From assembly GCA_964469485.1 (NCBI GenBank), contig CAYXZP010000022.1, forward strand, positions 1 to 26,863: 26,863 nucleotides of DNA. Direction: 5' to 3'. The stretch comes from CAYXZP01 sp964469485 (GTDB lineage Bacteria; Desulfobacterota; Binatia; UBA1149; CAYXZP01). Below are positions 8,388 to 15,824 of the stretch, in pieces; the stretch's first letter is position 1, and every line of letters starts with the position of its first letter. The position numbers and the translations under genes were made by a program. The notes below the pieces were generated by a model. It searched no databases and was not told the origin of the DNA. It saw only the letters and a list, made by a program, of their open reading frames with translations.

Positions 8388-9511
8388 GGCGTGGCCTGCC
8401 CGTTGTCGAGTCCGTAAAGCCGGGCGGCGTTCTCGCCGCGTACCTTGTCTTGGGCCGACTCGGGAAGTTTGCCGAGCTGCTCCTCGAGTTCGTCGACGAC
8501 GCCCGGGAAGGTCGCATCGAGGTGCGGGTAGTCCGATGCCCAGACTATTCGCTGCTCGCCGATGGCCGGCAGCAACAAGGGGAGGGTGGTCTCATCGGGA
8601 TCGAAAGAGACGTAGCACTGTCTCGCGAAGTATTCGCTCGGCTTTAGCTTGAGCTCGGGCGCCATCCAGCCGTAGACCTCGGCGAAGTGGTCGAAGCGGT
8701 CGAACCAGTGACAAAGCCAGCCGCCCCCGGCCTCCAGCACGACGACCTTGAGACCGGGATGGCGTTCGAGTACGCCCCCGCAGACCATGTGTGAGAATCC
8801 GATGAAGTTGTCGATGAAGAAGATCGAGGGGTGGCCCATTATGGGCGCGTCCAGGCGCAGGCCCTGTAGTGCTCCCGGAAGGTCCCCGGCGCCCGAAGGG
8901 TGCAGTCCAACCGGCACCCCGGCCTCGGCGCAAGCGGCCCACAGCGGGTCGAAGTAGGGGTCGTGCAAGGCGCGGTCCTTGCATGGGTTCGGTCGCACGA
9001 AGATGCCCCGCATGCCGAGCTCCGAGACCGCGCGTTGGGTCTCGGCCACCGCGAGTGTGACGTCTTGCATGGGAACGCCGGCCACGCCGACCAAGCGGCC
9101 GGGGTCGGCGCGGCAGTAGTCGGCGAGCCAGTCGTTGTAGACACGGCAGCAGGCCGCGGCCAGGGCCGCGTCTTCGACGGCCTCGAGAAAAAGGCCCACG
9201 GATGGGTAGAGCACCGCGGTGTCGATGCGTTCGGCGTCCATGTCGGCCAGCCGGCGGCCGGGGTCGGTCCCGCCGGGCATCAGTTCGCTGTAGCGCACCC
9301 CCTTGCCGAGCTCGTCGAAGGGCCGGCCGGCCATGCCCACGCCGACGATCCCGGCCGGCAACAGGACCCTTCCTTCGACATGGACCGCTTCCTGGCCGAT
9401 CCTGTCGTCCCAACGGATCTTGAACCCGCGCTCCCTCATCGAGGCCGGCAGTTCGCGTTCCCAGAGGTCGGCCGGTTCTATGACGTGGCCGTCGGCGTCT
9501 ATCGTGCTCAT
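8384..9511 (-). CDS. PF04909 amidohydrolase 2 (ACMSD/TIM-barrel type)
   Basis: A 375-residue Amidohydro_2 protein, paralogous to the one at 5087-6399. It starts at ATG 9511 (MSTIDADGHVIEP), preceded by a good ribosome site GAGAAGGGACA and overlapping the TetR stop (ATGA). The longer frame upstream is inside tetR and is not used. Metal-site elements are DADGH (DxH variant), the His in VGLHPSG, Glu in LEAGGGWLCHW and Asp in WASDYPHLD. The C-terminal VRGENAARLYGL is the usual family ending. Family members act as metal-dependent decarboxylases or hydrolases in aromatic and related catabolism; which reaction applies here cannot be told. Two divergent copies in one operon suggest consecutive or alternative steps. 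Confidence 0.94.
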   Translation of the reverse strand: MSTIDADGHVIEPADLWERELPASMRERGFKIRWDDRIGQEAVHVEGRVLLPAGIVGVGMAGRPFDELGKGVRYSELMPGGTDPGRRLADMDAERIDTAVLYPSVGLFLEAVEDAALAAACCRVYNDWLADYCRADPGRLVGVAGVPMQDVTLAVAETQRAVSELGMRGIFVRPNPCKDRALHDPYFDPLWAACAEAGVPVGLHPSGAGDLPGALQGLRLDAPIMGHPSIFFIDNFIGFSHMVCGGVLERHPGLKVVVLEAGGGWLCHWFDRFDHFAEVYGWMAPELKLKPSEYFARQCYVSFDPDETTLPLLLPAIGEQRIVWASDYPHLDATFPGVVDELEEQLGKLPESAQDKVRGENAARLYGLDNGQATP

Positions 9512-10185
9512 TGTCCCTTCTCCCTGACGACGGCGCGCTCGACGGCGCGTAGGATCTCCGACTTGCGGCTCTCCGAAGAGCGCCGGCCCGATTGCATGAA
9601 CTCGCGACCGCGGGCCGGCAGCATGCACTCGAACAGGACGACGCCCCCTATGGTCATGACCACGGCCTCGGGGCGTTCGCGGTAGAATTCGCCCGCGCGG
9701 ATACCGCCGGCGATGAAGCGGCTGAACTCGGCCACAAAGCGGCCGAACAGCTGGCTGGTTGCGCTGTCGGCGGCCATGACACGGTCGGTCTCGAGCAACC
9801 CGTGACAGAGTATGCGCGCGTTGTCCGGGTCCTCGCCGTAGAAGTCGACGAACCCCGAGACGATGTTGCCGAGGCGGGCGGCGTAGCTGTGCGGCCGTGG
9901 CGCGAACCAGTCATGTCCCGCCGCCTCGAGCCTCGCGCCCAAGGATTCGAACACGGCCAGCACGAGGGCGTCCTTGTTGGCGAAGTAGTGGAAGAGCGTG
10001 GCCTTGCCGAGCCGCGTGCCTTCGGCCAGGGCGCCATAGCTCATGGCCGCCGAGCCGCCCTGGCCGTAAAGGCGGGCCGCCTCGGCTATGATGAGCTGTC
10101 GGTGGCGGCCGGCGCGGCTCGGCCCGGGCGGGCGTCCGGCCCGGCGTGTCCGCGCGGCCCCTGCCGGCTGTCGGCCACCGGCCAT
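9508..10185 (-). CDS. TetR/AcrR-family transcriptional regulator
   Basis: A 225-residue TetR-type repressor. After an Arg/Pro/Gly-rich N-terminal extension of about 28 residues comes the helix-turn-helix domain: RQLIIAEAARLYGQGG, SYGALAEGTRLGKATLFHYFANKDALVLAVFE. The recognition helix is in the GKATLFHYF part. The rest is the variable ligand-binding half. ATG 10185 shares one base with the stop of the diiron gene (TGATG). An earlier start is unlikely; a later one that removes the basic extension is conceivable. Being second in the operon, it probably controls its own transcript. A palindrome ACCG-TT-CGGT in the operon promoter region at 11114-11123 is the natural operator candidate. The inducer is presumably a pathway substrate or intermediate (inference). 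Confidence 0.93.
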   Translation of the reverse strand: MAGGRQPAGAARTRRAGRPPGPSRAGRHRQLIIAEAARLYGQGGSAAMSYGALAEGTRLGKATLFHYFANKDALVLAVFESLGARLEAAGHDWFAPRPHSYAARLGNIVSGFVDFYGEDPDNARILCHGLLETDRVMAADSATSQLFGRFVAEFSRFIAGGIRAGEFYRERPEAVVMTIGGVVLFECMLPARGREFMQSGRRSSESRKSEILRAVERAVVREKGQ

Positions 10186-11099
10186 CAGAGCGCGCCCTGC
10201 CCGGGTCTGGCGTAGGCCGTGGGCCAGTACTGCGCCGGTACGAAGGCCCGCCGCAGGACGCGTTCGGGGAACATGGCGAGCGAATAGTTCTCTATTCCCT
10301 GGCGCAGTCGCTGGTGGGCCGTGCGGTCGTGCCCCTGGTAGCCGCCTCTCAGGAAACGGGCGTAGGCGCGCGCGAGCGTTCGTATGAGGCGAAGCTGCCA
10401 GCCGGAGAGCGAGCCCAAGAGAAAGGTCACATGGCCGATCTCATCGACGAGTATCTCGTCCATCAGTTCGCGGACGCGTCCCTGCATCTCGGGCTGGCCT
10501 TCGAGCAGCTGTTCTCCCTTGCCGGCCAGCTCGAGGAAGGCAACGGTTCCCATCAGCTCGCCGGCCAACAGCAGCATGTAGGAGGCACGTTTGGGCAGAC
10601 ACTTCATGACCTTTACCGAGACCCGCACGGCCCGGGTCGGGAGTCGCAGCTGGTAGCTGATGCCGAACAGACCGACGATCTCGCGCAGGATGCGCGTGTG
10701 GTAGGTCTCTTCGAGGTCGGCGAAGTCGCGCGGGCCCAGCGCCTTGCCGCCGCGGCCGAGCCCGTCGAAGCCGCCGCGCTCGAGGAGGTAGTCCACGCCC
10801 CAGCCCTCGCCTTCGTTGGCGCGCGCCAGCATCACCAGCCAGGTCATCAGCGGGCCGGCCTGCCCCAAGGGGCGGCTGCCGATGTGGAAGAAGGAGAAGG
10901 CCCGCTGGTCGAGTGCTTCGCCCTGCCAGGGCGGGCGGCTGCGGCTGGCAATCTGGTCGAAGAAGGCCTCGCGCTTGGCAAGCCTGCGACCGGGCAGGTC
11001 CGGCTCGCCGTCGCGCTCGAGCGCGAAGGCGACGAAGTCCTCGGCCATCCTCGCTCTCAGGCTGGCGGGCAGGGGCCGGAACAGAGCCTCGTCGAGCAC
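10185..11099 (-). CDS. ferritin-like diiron-carboxylate protein, possible oxygenase
   Basis: A protein of about 304 residues, mostly helical, with the ligand pattern of a four-helix diiron centre. From GTG 11099 these are Glu in ARANEGEGWG (about 96-98), ExxH in EETYHTRI (Glu131/His134), Glu in AGELMGTVAF (about 181), and ExxH in VDEIGHVTF (Glu220/His223). This E-ExxH-E-ExxH set is that of ferritin-like oxygenases, hydroxylases and related proteins. I cannot match it to a named family; AurF-like N-oxygenases and MiaE-like hydroxylases share only the ligand pattern. The start could be TTG 11114 (five more residues), but that codon lies inside the candidate operator. It is the first gene of the operon, so it may encode the initial oxidation step. 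No signal peptide or clear membrane segment. Confidence 0.8.
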   Translation of the reverse strand: MLDEALFRPLPASLRARMAEDFVAFALERDGEPDLPGRRLAKREAFFDQIASRSRPPWQGEALDQRAFSFFHIGSRPLGQAGPLMTWLVMLARANEGEGWGVDYLLERGGFDGLGRGGKALGPRDFADLEETYHTRILREIVGLFGISYQLRLPTRAVRVSVKVMKCLPKRASYMLLLAGELMGTVAFLELAGKGEQLLEGQPEMQGRVRELMDEILVDEIGHVTFLLGSLSGWQLRLIRTLARAYARFLRGGYQGHDRTAHQRLRQGIENYSLAMFPERVLRRAFVPAQYWPTAYARPGQGAL

Positions 11100-11106
11100 G
11101 AGACCT

Positions 11107-11134
11107 GATATCAACCGTTCGGTCTATTTGTCAA
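11107..11134 (-). promoter_or_regulatory. candidate promoter of the diiron-tetR-amidohydrolase operon
   Basis: On the minus strand TTGACA (11134-11129) is a perfect -35 hexamer. It is followed after 16 bases by GATATC (11112-11107), a modest -10. Transcription would begin almost at GTG 11099, giving a nearly leaderless message. Only the -35 is strong. Confidence 0.35.
11108..11129. promoter_or_regulatory. candidate TetR operator (inverted repeat)
   Basis: Inverted repeat ACCG-TT-CGGT (11114-11123). With the outer arms included, 7 of 10 positions pair on each side of the two central bases. The TAGACC-N4-GGT pattern on the minus strand resembles operators of NemR-like TetR proteins. It sits between the candidate -35 and -10 elements, where binding would block transcription. 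The site is seen; its recognition by the TetR protein is inference. Confidence 0.45.
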
Positions 11135-11200
11135 CAGGCCGGCCTCCAGCCTGTGAGCTGGAACTTGTGCCGGCAAAGCCTAGGATAGCCGGACACGGCC

Positions 11201-11767
11201 ATGCTCTTGATGATCGATAACTACGATTCCTTTACCTACAACCTGGTCCAGTACCTGGGCGAGCTTGGGGCCGAGGTCGAGGTCCACCGCAACGACCGCA
11301 TTTCGGTGGCCGAGGCCGAGGCCAAAGAGCCCGGCGCCCTGCTGGTCTCACCGGGTCCCTGCGACCCGGATAAGGCTGGCGTATCGGTGGACCTTATCCA
11401 GGCGCTTGCCGGCAAGCTGCCCGTGCTCGGCGTCTGTCTCGGACACCAGTGCGTGGCCCAGGCCTTCGGCGGGCGCATCGTCAGGGCCGAGCGCCTGATG
11501 CACGGCAAGACCTCGCCCATAGAACACGACGGGCGCGGCATCTTCGAAGGGCTCGAGCAGGGTTTCACGGCCACGCGCTACCATTCGCTGATAGTGGAGC
11601 GGGACAGCGTTCCCGACCAACTCGAGATCAGCGCTTGGACGGCCGAGGGCGAGATTATGGGCCTGCGTCACAAGCAGCTGGCCGTTGACGGGGTGCAGTT
11701 CCATCCCGAGTCCATCCTTACCGAGACCGGCAAGCAGCTGCTCGGCAACTTCCTGGCTTCCCTGTGA
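11201..11767 (+). CDS. trpG: glutamine amidotransferase of anthranilate / aminodeoxychorismate synthase (TrpG/PabA)
   Basis: A 188-residue class I glutamine amidotransferase. It releases ammonia from glutamine for the synthase subunit TrpE (anthranilate, tryptophan pathway) or PabB (aminodeoxychorismate, folate pathway). The N-terminus MLLMIDNYDSFTYNLVQYL and the oxyanion segment SPGPCDP are textbook. The catalytic triad is Cys79 in GVCLGHQ, His168 and Glu170 in FHPES. ATG 11201 gives the usual length. No trpE, trpD, trpC or pabB lies nearby, so the partner is elsewhere and the TrpG/PabA choice cannot be made; many bacteria use one subunit for both. The gene is divergent from the diiron operon with about 100 bases between. 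The next gene overlaps its stop (GTGA). Confidence 0.95.
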   Translation: MLLMIDNYDSFTYNLVQYLGELGAEVEVHRNDRISVAEAEAKEPGALLVSPGPCDPDKAGVSVDLIQALAGKLPVLGVCLGHQCVAQAFGGRIVRAERLMHGKTSPIEHDGRGIFEGLEQGFTATRYHSLIVERDSVPDQLEISAWTAEGEIMGLRHKQLAVDGVQFHPESILTETGKQLLGNFLASL

Positions 11768-12246
11768 GCCGCCGGCCGGCACTTGCCGCCTTGGCCCTGG
11801 CTTCGGTCTTGCAGCTATCCGCCTGTGCGGCGTTGCGCGTACTGGTGCTGCCGCGCTTGGGACCGGTCGAAGGGCCAGCCACGGCCACCGCCGCCGCCGC
11901 GCCGAGCAGCTCGGCCCGTGCCCGTCTTTGCGGTGCGGCCGCGGAGCTTCGCGAGGCCGGCTTCAGTACGGCCGAGTTGGGCGACCGTGTGATGGCCAAC
12001 CGTCGCTTCCCGCTAAGCGACGGCCGGCTCGAGGTCCTGGGCGCCACTTACCAGGTCACGGCCGAGGCCGGCCACCAGGGGCCCTCCGTGCTCAGGCTGG
12101 TCCTGGCCACGGCCGGTGAGGAGCTTACCGTCGAGCTTTCCGCTTCCGGTTTCTCGATGGCGGCCGCCAAAAGGGCGGCTCTCCAGGCGGCTCTCCGAGA
12201 GGCCGCGAGCCGCGGCTCGCTCCGGCCGGGCTGCGTCAGCGACTGA
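11764..12246 (+). CDS. putative small lipoprotein of unknown function
   Basis: A 160-residue protein from GTG 11764, overlapping the stop of the amidotransferase gene (GTGA), which favours coupled translation. The N-terminus MSRRPALAALALASVLQLSACAAL is a lipoprotein signal with lipobox LSAC (Cys about 21). The mature part is Ala-rich, then has alternating beta-like segments (GRLEVLGATYQVTAEA, VLRLVLATAGEELTVELSASGFSMAAAKRAALQAAL). I do not recognise a family. The reverse strand is also open here, but the lipobox, the coupled start and the protein-like composition favour this frame. It is probably anchored in the inner or outer membrane facing the periplasm. Confidence 0.7.
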   Translation: MSRRPALAALALASVLQLSACAALRVLVLPRLGPVEGPATATAAAAPSSSARARLCGAAAELREAGFSTAELGDRVMANRRFPLSDGRLEVLGATYQVTAEAGHQGPSVLRLVLATAGEELTVELSASGFSMAAAKRAALQAALREAASRGSLRPGCVSD

Positions 12247-12309
12247 AAGAAGACCTTCGATAACAACAGCGTCATTGCCGCGGCCTGTCCGGCGGGCATA
12301 AGCAGGAGG

Positions 12310-13437
12310 ATGGGTGCGGGGGAAGCCGAGACGCTTGCCGCCATTGCGCTGGCCGAGCTTGCCGAGCCGGACCTCGTCGCCTGGTGGCAGCTGCTGCGCC
12401 GGGCAAGTTCGCCGCTGGCCCTGTTCGAGACCGCGGACGGGGAGCTGGCCGCCCGCGGCGCTTCGAAGCGCGCGCTCGCTTTGCTGAGGGCCCGCGGGCC
12501 CGCGGAGGCCTCGCGGCGCCGGCTCGAGCGTTGCCGGCAGCTCGGCATGTCCGTTACCTGGCCGGGACAGCCCGGCTACCCCCGCCTCCTCGGCGAGATA
12601 GCCGATCCGCCGCTGGCCCTTTACTACAAAGGCCACCCGCCCGCCTGGCCGCGTCCGGCGCTGTCGGTGGTGGGTAGCCGCCGGGCCACCGGTTACGGAA
12701 CCAGGACCGCCGAGGCGCTCGCGGCCGAGGCGGTCCGCCGCGGTGCGGTGGTCGTCAGCGGCCTGGCCCAGGGCATAGACAGGGCCGCCCACCGCGGCGC
12801 GCTCAGCGGCGGCCCGAGCGTAGCGGTGGTGGCCGGCGGTCTAGACCTTGCCCGCTCGGGACCGAAGCGGGCGCTCTATGAGCGGCTTCTGGCCGAGGGC
12901 ACGCTCGTGAGCGAGCAGGGACCGGGCCTTGCGCCCGTGCCGCGGCTGTTCCCGGTAAGGAATCGCATCATTACCGGCATGTCGGCCGTAACTGTGGTGG
13001 TCGAGGCCGCCTGCCGCAGCGGTTCTCTGATAAGCGCCCGGCTGGCGGCCGAGCAAGGCCGTGAGGTGTTCGCCGTGCCCGGCAACCTCGATTCCAAGGT
13101 GTCCGAGGGGACCAACCGGCTGATCGCCGACGGCGCTCGCCCGTTCCTTGCCACCGACGAAGTGTTCGAGGCCCTGGGGCTCGAGCCTCCGGAAACGTCG
13201 GCCGCAGGAGCCGCCGGCGTTGGCGGCGTACCGGTTGAAAGGCCCGAGGAAAGGCTCGTTTTCGGCCTTCTCGGCGACGGGCCGGCGGCGCTCGACGAAC
13301 TTGTTTTGCGCAGCCGGCTTGACGGCGCACGTGTCTTGGAGTTGTTAACAGCGCTCGAAATCGGGGGATTGGCCGAACGCACGCCGGGCGGCCTGTTCCG
13401 GGCCGTGCCCACGCTCAAGCGGAGCAGGGGGGATTGA
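12310..13437 (+). CDS. dprA: DNA processing protein DprA/Smf
   Basis: A 375-residue DprA, which binds incoming single-stranded DNA during natural transformation and loads RecA. An N-terminal helical domain (about residues 1-75) precedes the Rossmann-like core, with SVVGSRRATGYG (119-130), VVVSGLAQGIDRAAH (147-161), FPVRNRIITGMS (214-225) and EAACRSGSLISARLAAEQGREVFAVPG (232-258). A C-terminal winged-helix segment runs from about 305 (PEERLVFGLLGDGPAALDELVLRSRLDGARVLELLTALEIGGLAERTPGG). The usual YPxxN after the GGLD turn is replaced by ARSGPKR, a small divergence. ATG 12310 directly abuts AGGAGG, an unusually short spacing, so the exact start is slightly doubtful. It sits just upstream of topA and trmFO, a common order in deltaproteobacteria-like genomes. 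Confidence 0.95.
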   Translation: MGAGEAETLAAIALAELAEPDLVAWWQLLRRASSPLALFETADGELAARGASKRALALLRARGPAEASRRRLERCRQLGMSVTWPGQPGYPRLLGEIADPPLALYYKGHPPAWPRPALSVVGSRRATGYGTRTAEALAAEAVRRGAVVVSGLAQGIDRAAHRGALSGGPSVAVVAGGLDLARSGPKRALYERLLAEGTLVSEQGPGLAPVPRLFPVRNRIITGMSAVTVVVEAACRSGSLISARLAAEQGREVFAVPGNLDSKVSEGTNRLIADGARPFLATDEVFEALGLEPPETSAAGAAGVGGVPVERPEERLVFGLLGDGPAALDELVLRSRLDGARVLELLTALEIGGLAERTPGGLFRAVPTLKRSRGD

Positions 13438-13470
13438 CAGCGACGGCCTAACCGGTTTCCCGTTAAGGGG

Positions 13471-15822
13471 ATGGCTGCCACCAAGCTGGTTATCGTGGAA
13501 TCGCCGGCCAAGGCGCGAACGCTTTCGCGCTACCTCGGCCGCGACTACGTCGTAAAGGCCTCGGTCGGCCACATCGCCGACCTGCCCAAGAGCAAGCTCG
13601 GGGTAGAGGTCGACGACGACTTCAAGCCCGACTACGAACTGATCCACGGCAAGGGCAAGATCGTCAAGGAGCTGCGGGCGGCCTTGAAGGGTAAGAGCGC
13701 GCTCTACCTCGGACCCGACCCCGACCGCGAGGGCGAGGCCATCGCCTACCACATAGCCGACCGCGTCGTGCCCAAGTCCTACAAGGGCGAGGTGCACCGT
13801 GTCTTGTTCAACGAGATCACCCGTAGCGGCGTAAAGAACGCCATCGCGAGCCCGGTCAAGATCGACACCGACAAGTTCGAGGCACAGCAGGCCCGTCGCG
13901 TCATAGACCGCTTGGTCGGTTACCAGATAAGCCCGCTGCTGTGGGAGAAGGTGCGGCGCGGGCTCTCGGCCGGGCGCGTCCAATCAGTGGCGGTCCATCT
14001 GATCGTCGAGCGCGACCGTGCGATCAAGGCATTCGAGGCCGTCGAGTATTGGAGCATTACGGCTTCCGTGTCGCCCGCCGGCCAGCAAGCGGCCACTTTC
14101 AAGGCGCGCCTCGTCGAGGTCGACGGCAACAAGATCGACCTTGCCAAGCTGCGGGAGGGCAAGAAGGACGAGGCCTTCTTCATCGCCGACGAGAAACAGG
14201 CCGCCGGCATCGTCGGCCGCCTCGAGGGCCGCGACGACTGGCAAGTGACCGCGATCAAACGCTCGGCCAGAACGCGCAAGGCCCCGCCGCCCTTCATCAC
14301 CTCGACGCTGCAGCAGGAGGCCTCGCGCAAGCTCGGCTACCAGCCGCGCCGGACCATGTCGGTGGCCCAGCGACTCTACGAGGGTGTCGATCTCGGCGAG
14401 CAGGGCCTGACGGGTCTTATCACCTACATGCGAACCGATTCGGTGCGCTCGGCACCCGAGGCGGTCGAGGCGCTGCGCGCTTACATAAAAGGCGAGTACG
14501 GCGCCGAGTATCTCCCCGAAAAGCCCAATGCCTACAAGACCAAGAAGGCCGCCCAGGATGCCCACGAGGCCATACGTCCGGCCTCGATGGAATTGCCGCC
14601 GCCGGTGGTGGCCAAATACCTCAAGGCCGAAGAGCTGAAGGTCTACACGCTGGTGTGGAACCGCTTCGCGGCCAGCCAGATGAAGCCGGCCACCTACGAC
14701 CAGACCAGCGTGGACGTTACCAGCGACGAGTGCGTGCTGCGGGCCTCCGGGCAGGTCATGAAGTTCGACGGTTTTCTGAGGATCTACGAGGAGGGGCGCG
14801 ACCAGCCGTCCGAGGATGACGACGAGGGCGGGGCCCTGCCCGAGCTGACCGAAGGCCAGCGGCTCGGGCTTGCCGGCATCGAGCAGGCGCAGCACTTCAC
14901 CCAGCCTCCGCCCCGCTTCACGCAGGCCTCGCTCATTCGCGAACTCGAAGAGAACGGCATCGGACGGCCTTCGACCTACGCCTCGATCATGTCGACCATC
15001 ATCGGCCGCGAATACGTGACCCAGGACCAGAGCCGGCGGCTCACCTCCACTCAGCTCGGGGAGTTGGTCACCGACCTATTGACCGAATCCTTCCCCGACA
15101 TTCTCAACGTCGAGTTCACCGCCGGCCTCGAGGATCACCTCGACCGTGTCGAGGGCGGCAGCGAGGACTGGCTCACGGTCACCAAGCGGTTCTACGATCC
15201 GTTCAAGGCCGACCTCGAGCGCGCCAAGGTCGAGATGCCCGACGTCAAGGGGCGCGTTGAGGAGACCGACCTGCCTTGCGAGAACTGCGGGCATAAGTTG
15301 GTGGTCAAGTGGGGCAAGAACGGCGAGTTCCTGGCCTGCCCCGACTATCCCGACTGTAAGTTCACGAGCAACTTCGTTCGGCTCGACGACGGCACGATCG
15401 AGATCGAGGAGCCCGAGGAGACCGGCGAGGTCTGTGACCAGTGCTCCAGCCCGATGCAGTACAAGTGGGGGCGTTACGGAAAGTTCCTCGGCTGCTCGGC
15501 CTATCCCGAGTGCAAGAACGTGCGTTCGCTCAACCGTCCCGTTCCGCTCGGGCTTGCCTGTCCGCCAACGCCGCTCGGCTGCGGCGAGGGCGAGATGATG
15601 CGCAAGGTCTCGCGGCGGGGCCGCGTCTTTTACGGCTGTAGCCGTTATCCGGACTGTGACTTCGCACTGTGGGACAAGCCGGTCGATGCGCCGTGCCCCG
15701 AATGCGAGGCCGTGTTCGTGGTCGAAAAGACCACCAAGCGGGCCGGGACCGTACGGCGCTGTCCCAACGAAGAGTGCGATTACCAGGAGAGCATCGGCGA
15801 AGTGAGCGCCGAGCCGGCCTGA
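13471..15822 (+). CDS. topA: DNA topoisomerase I (type IA)
   Basis: A 783-residue topoisomerase I, which relaxes negative supercoils by passing strands through a transient single-strand break. The Toprim domain at the N-terminus has KLVIVESPAKA and the acidic triad GPDPDREGEAIAYH. RRGLSAGRVQSVAVHLIVERD belongs to the core. The active-site Tyr is in GLITYMRTDSVR and is residue 319. GIGRPSTYASIMSTI and FTAGLEDHLDRVEGG follow. From about residue 600 to the end are four Cys4 zinc-ribbon units (CENC...CPDYPDC; CDQC...CSAYPEC; C-P-P...C...CSRYPDC; CPEC...CPNEEC); the third has an extra Cys-containing insertion. ATG 13471 is preceded at once by AAGGGG. Together with dprA and trmFO it forms a same-strand run. 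Essential housekeeping function. Confidence 0.97.
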   Translation: MAATKLVIVESPAKARTLSRYLGRDYVVKASVGHIADLPKSKLGVEVDDDFKPDYELIHGKGKIVKELRAALKGKSALYLGPDPDREGEAIAYHIADRVVPKSYKGEVHRVLFNEITRSGVKNAIASPVKIDTDKFEAQQARRVIDRLVGYQISPLLWEKVRRGLSAGRVQSVAVHLIVERDRAIKAFEAVEYWSITASVSPAGQQAATFKARLVEVDGNKIDLAKLREGKKDEAFFIADEKQAAGIVGRLEGRDDWQVTAIKRSARTRKAPPPFITSTLQQEASRKLGYQPRRTMSVAQRLYEGVDLGEQGLTGLITYMRTDSVRSAPEAVEALRAYIKGEYGAEYLPEKPNAYKTKKAAQDAHEAIRPASMELPPPVVAKYLKAEELKVYTLVWNRFAASQMKPATYDQTSVDVTSDECVLRASGQVMKFDGFLRIYEEGRDQPSEDDDEGGALPELTEGQRLGLAGIEQAQHFTQPPPRFTQASLIRELEENGIGRPSTYASIMSTIIGREYVTQDQSRRLTSTQLGELVTDLLTESFPDILNVEFTAGLEDHLDRVEGGSEDWLTVTKRFYDPFKADLERAKVEMPDVKGRVEETDLPCENCGHKLVVKWGKNGEFLACPDYPDCKFTSNFVRLDDGTIEIEEPEETGEVCDQCSSPMQYKWGRYGKFLGCSAYPECKNVRSLNRPVPLGLACPPTPLGCGEGEMMRKVSRRGRVFYGCSRYPDCDFALWDKPVDAPCPECEAVFVVEKTTKRAGTVRRCPNEECDYQESIGEVSAEPA

Positions 15823-15824
15823 CC

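Noticed and set aside
11134..11200. Promoter for trpG with TAGGAT as -10
   Set aside because: TAGGAT at 11181-11186 matches four of six, but the -35 position (ctggaa) matches only three of six, which is too weak to list as a feature.
12013..12792. A 259-codon minus-strand frame across the lipoprotein and dprA
   Set aside because: dprA is certain on the other strand, and the composition of this frame is shadow-like (Arg, Gly, Pro, Ala).
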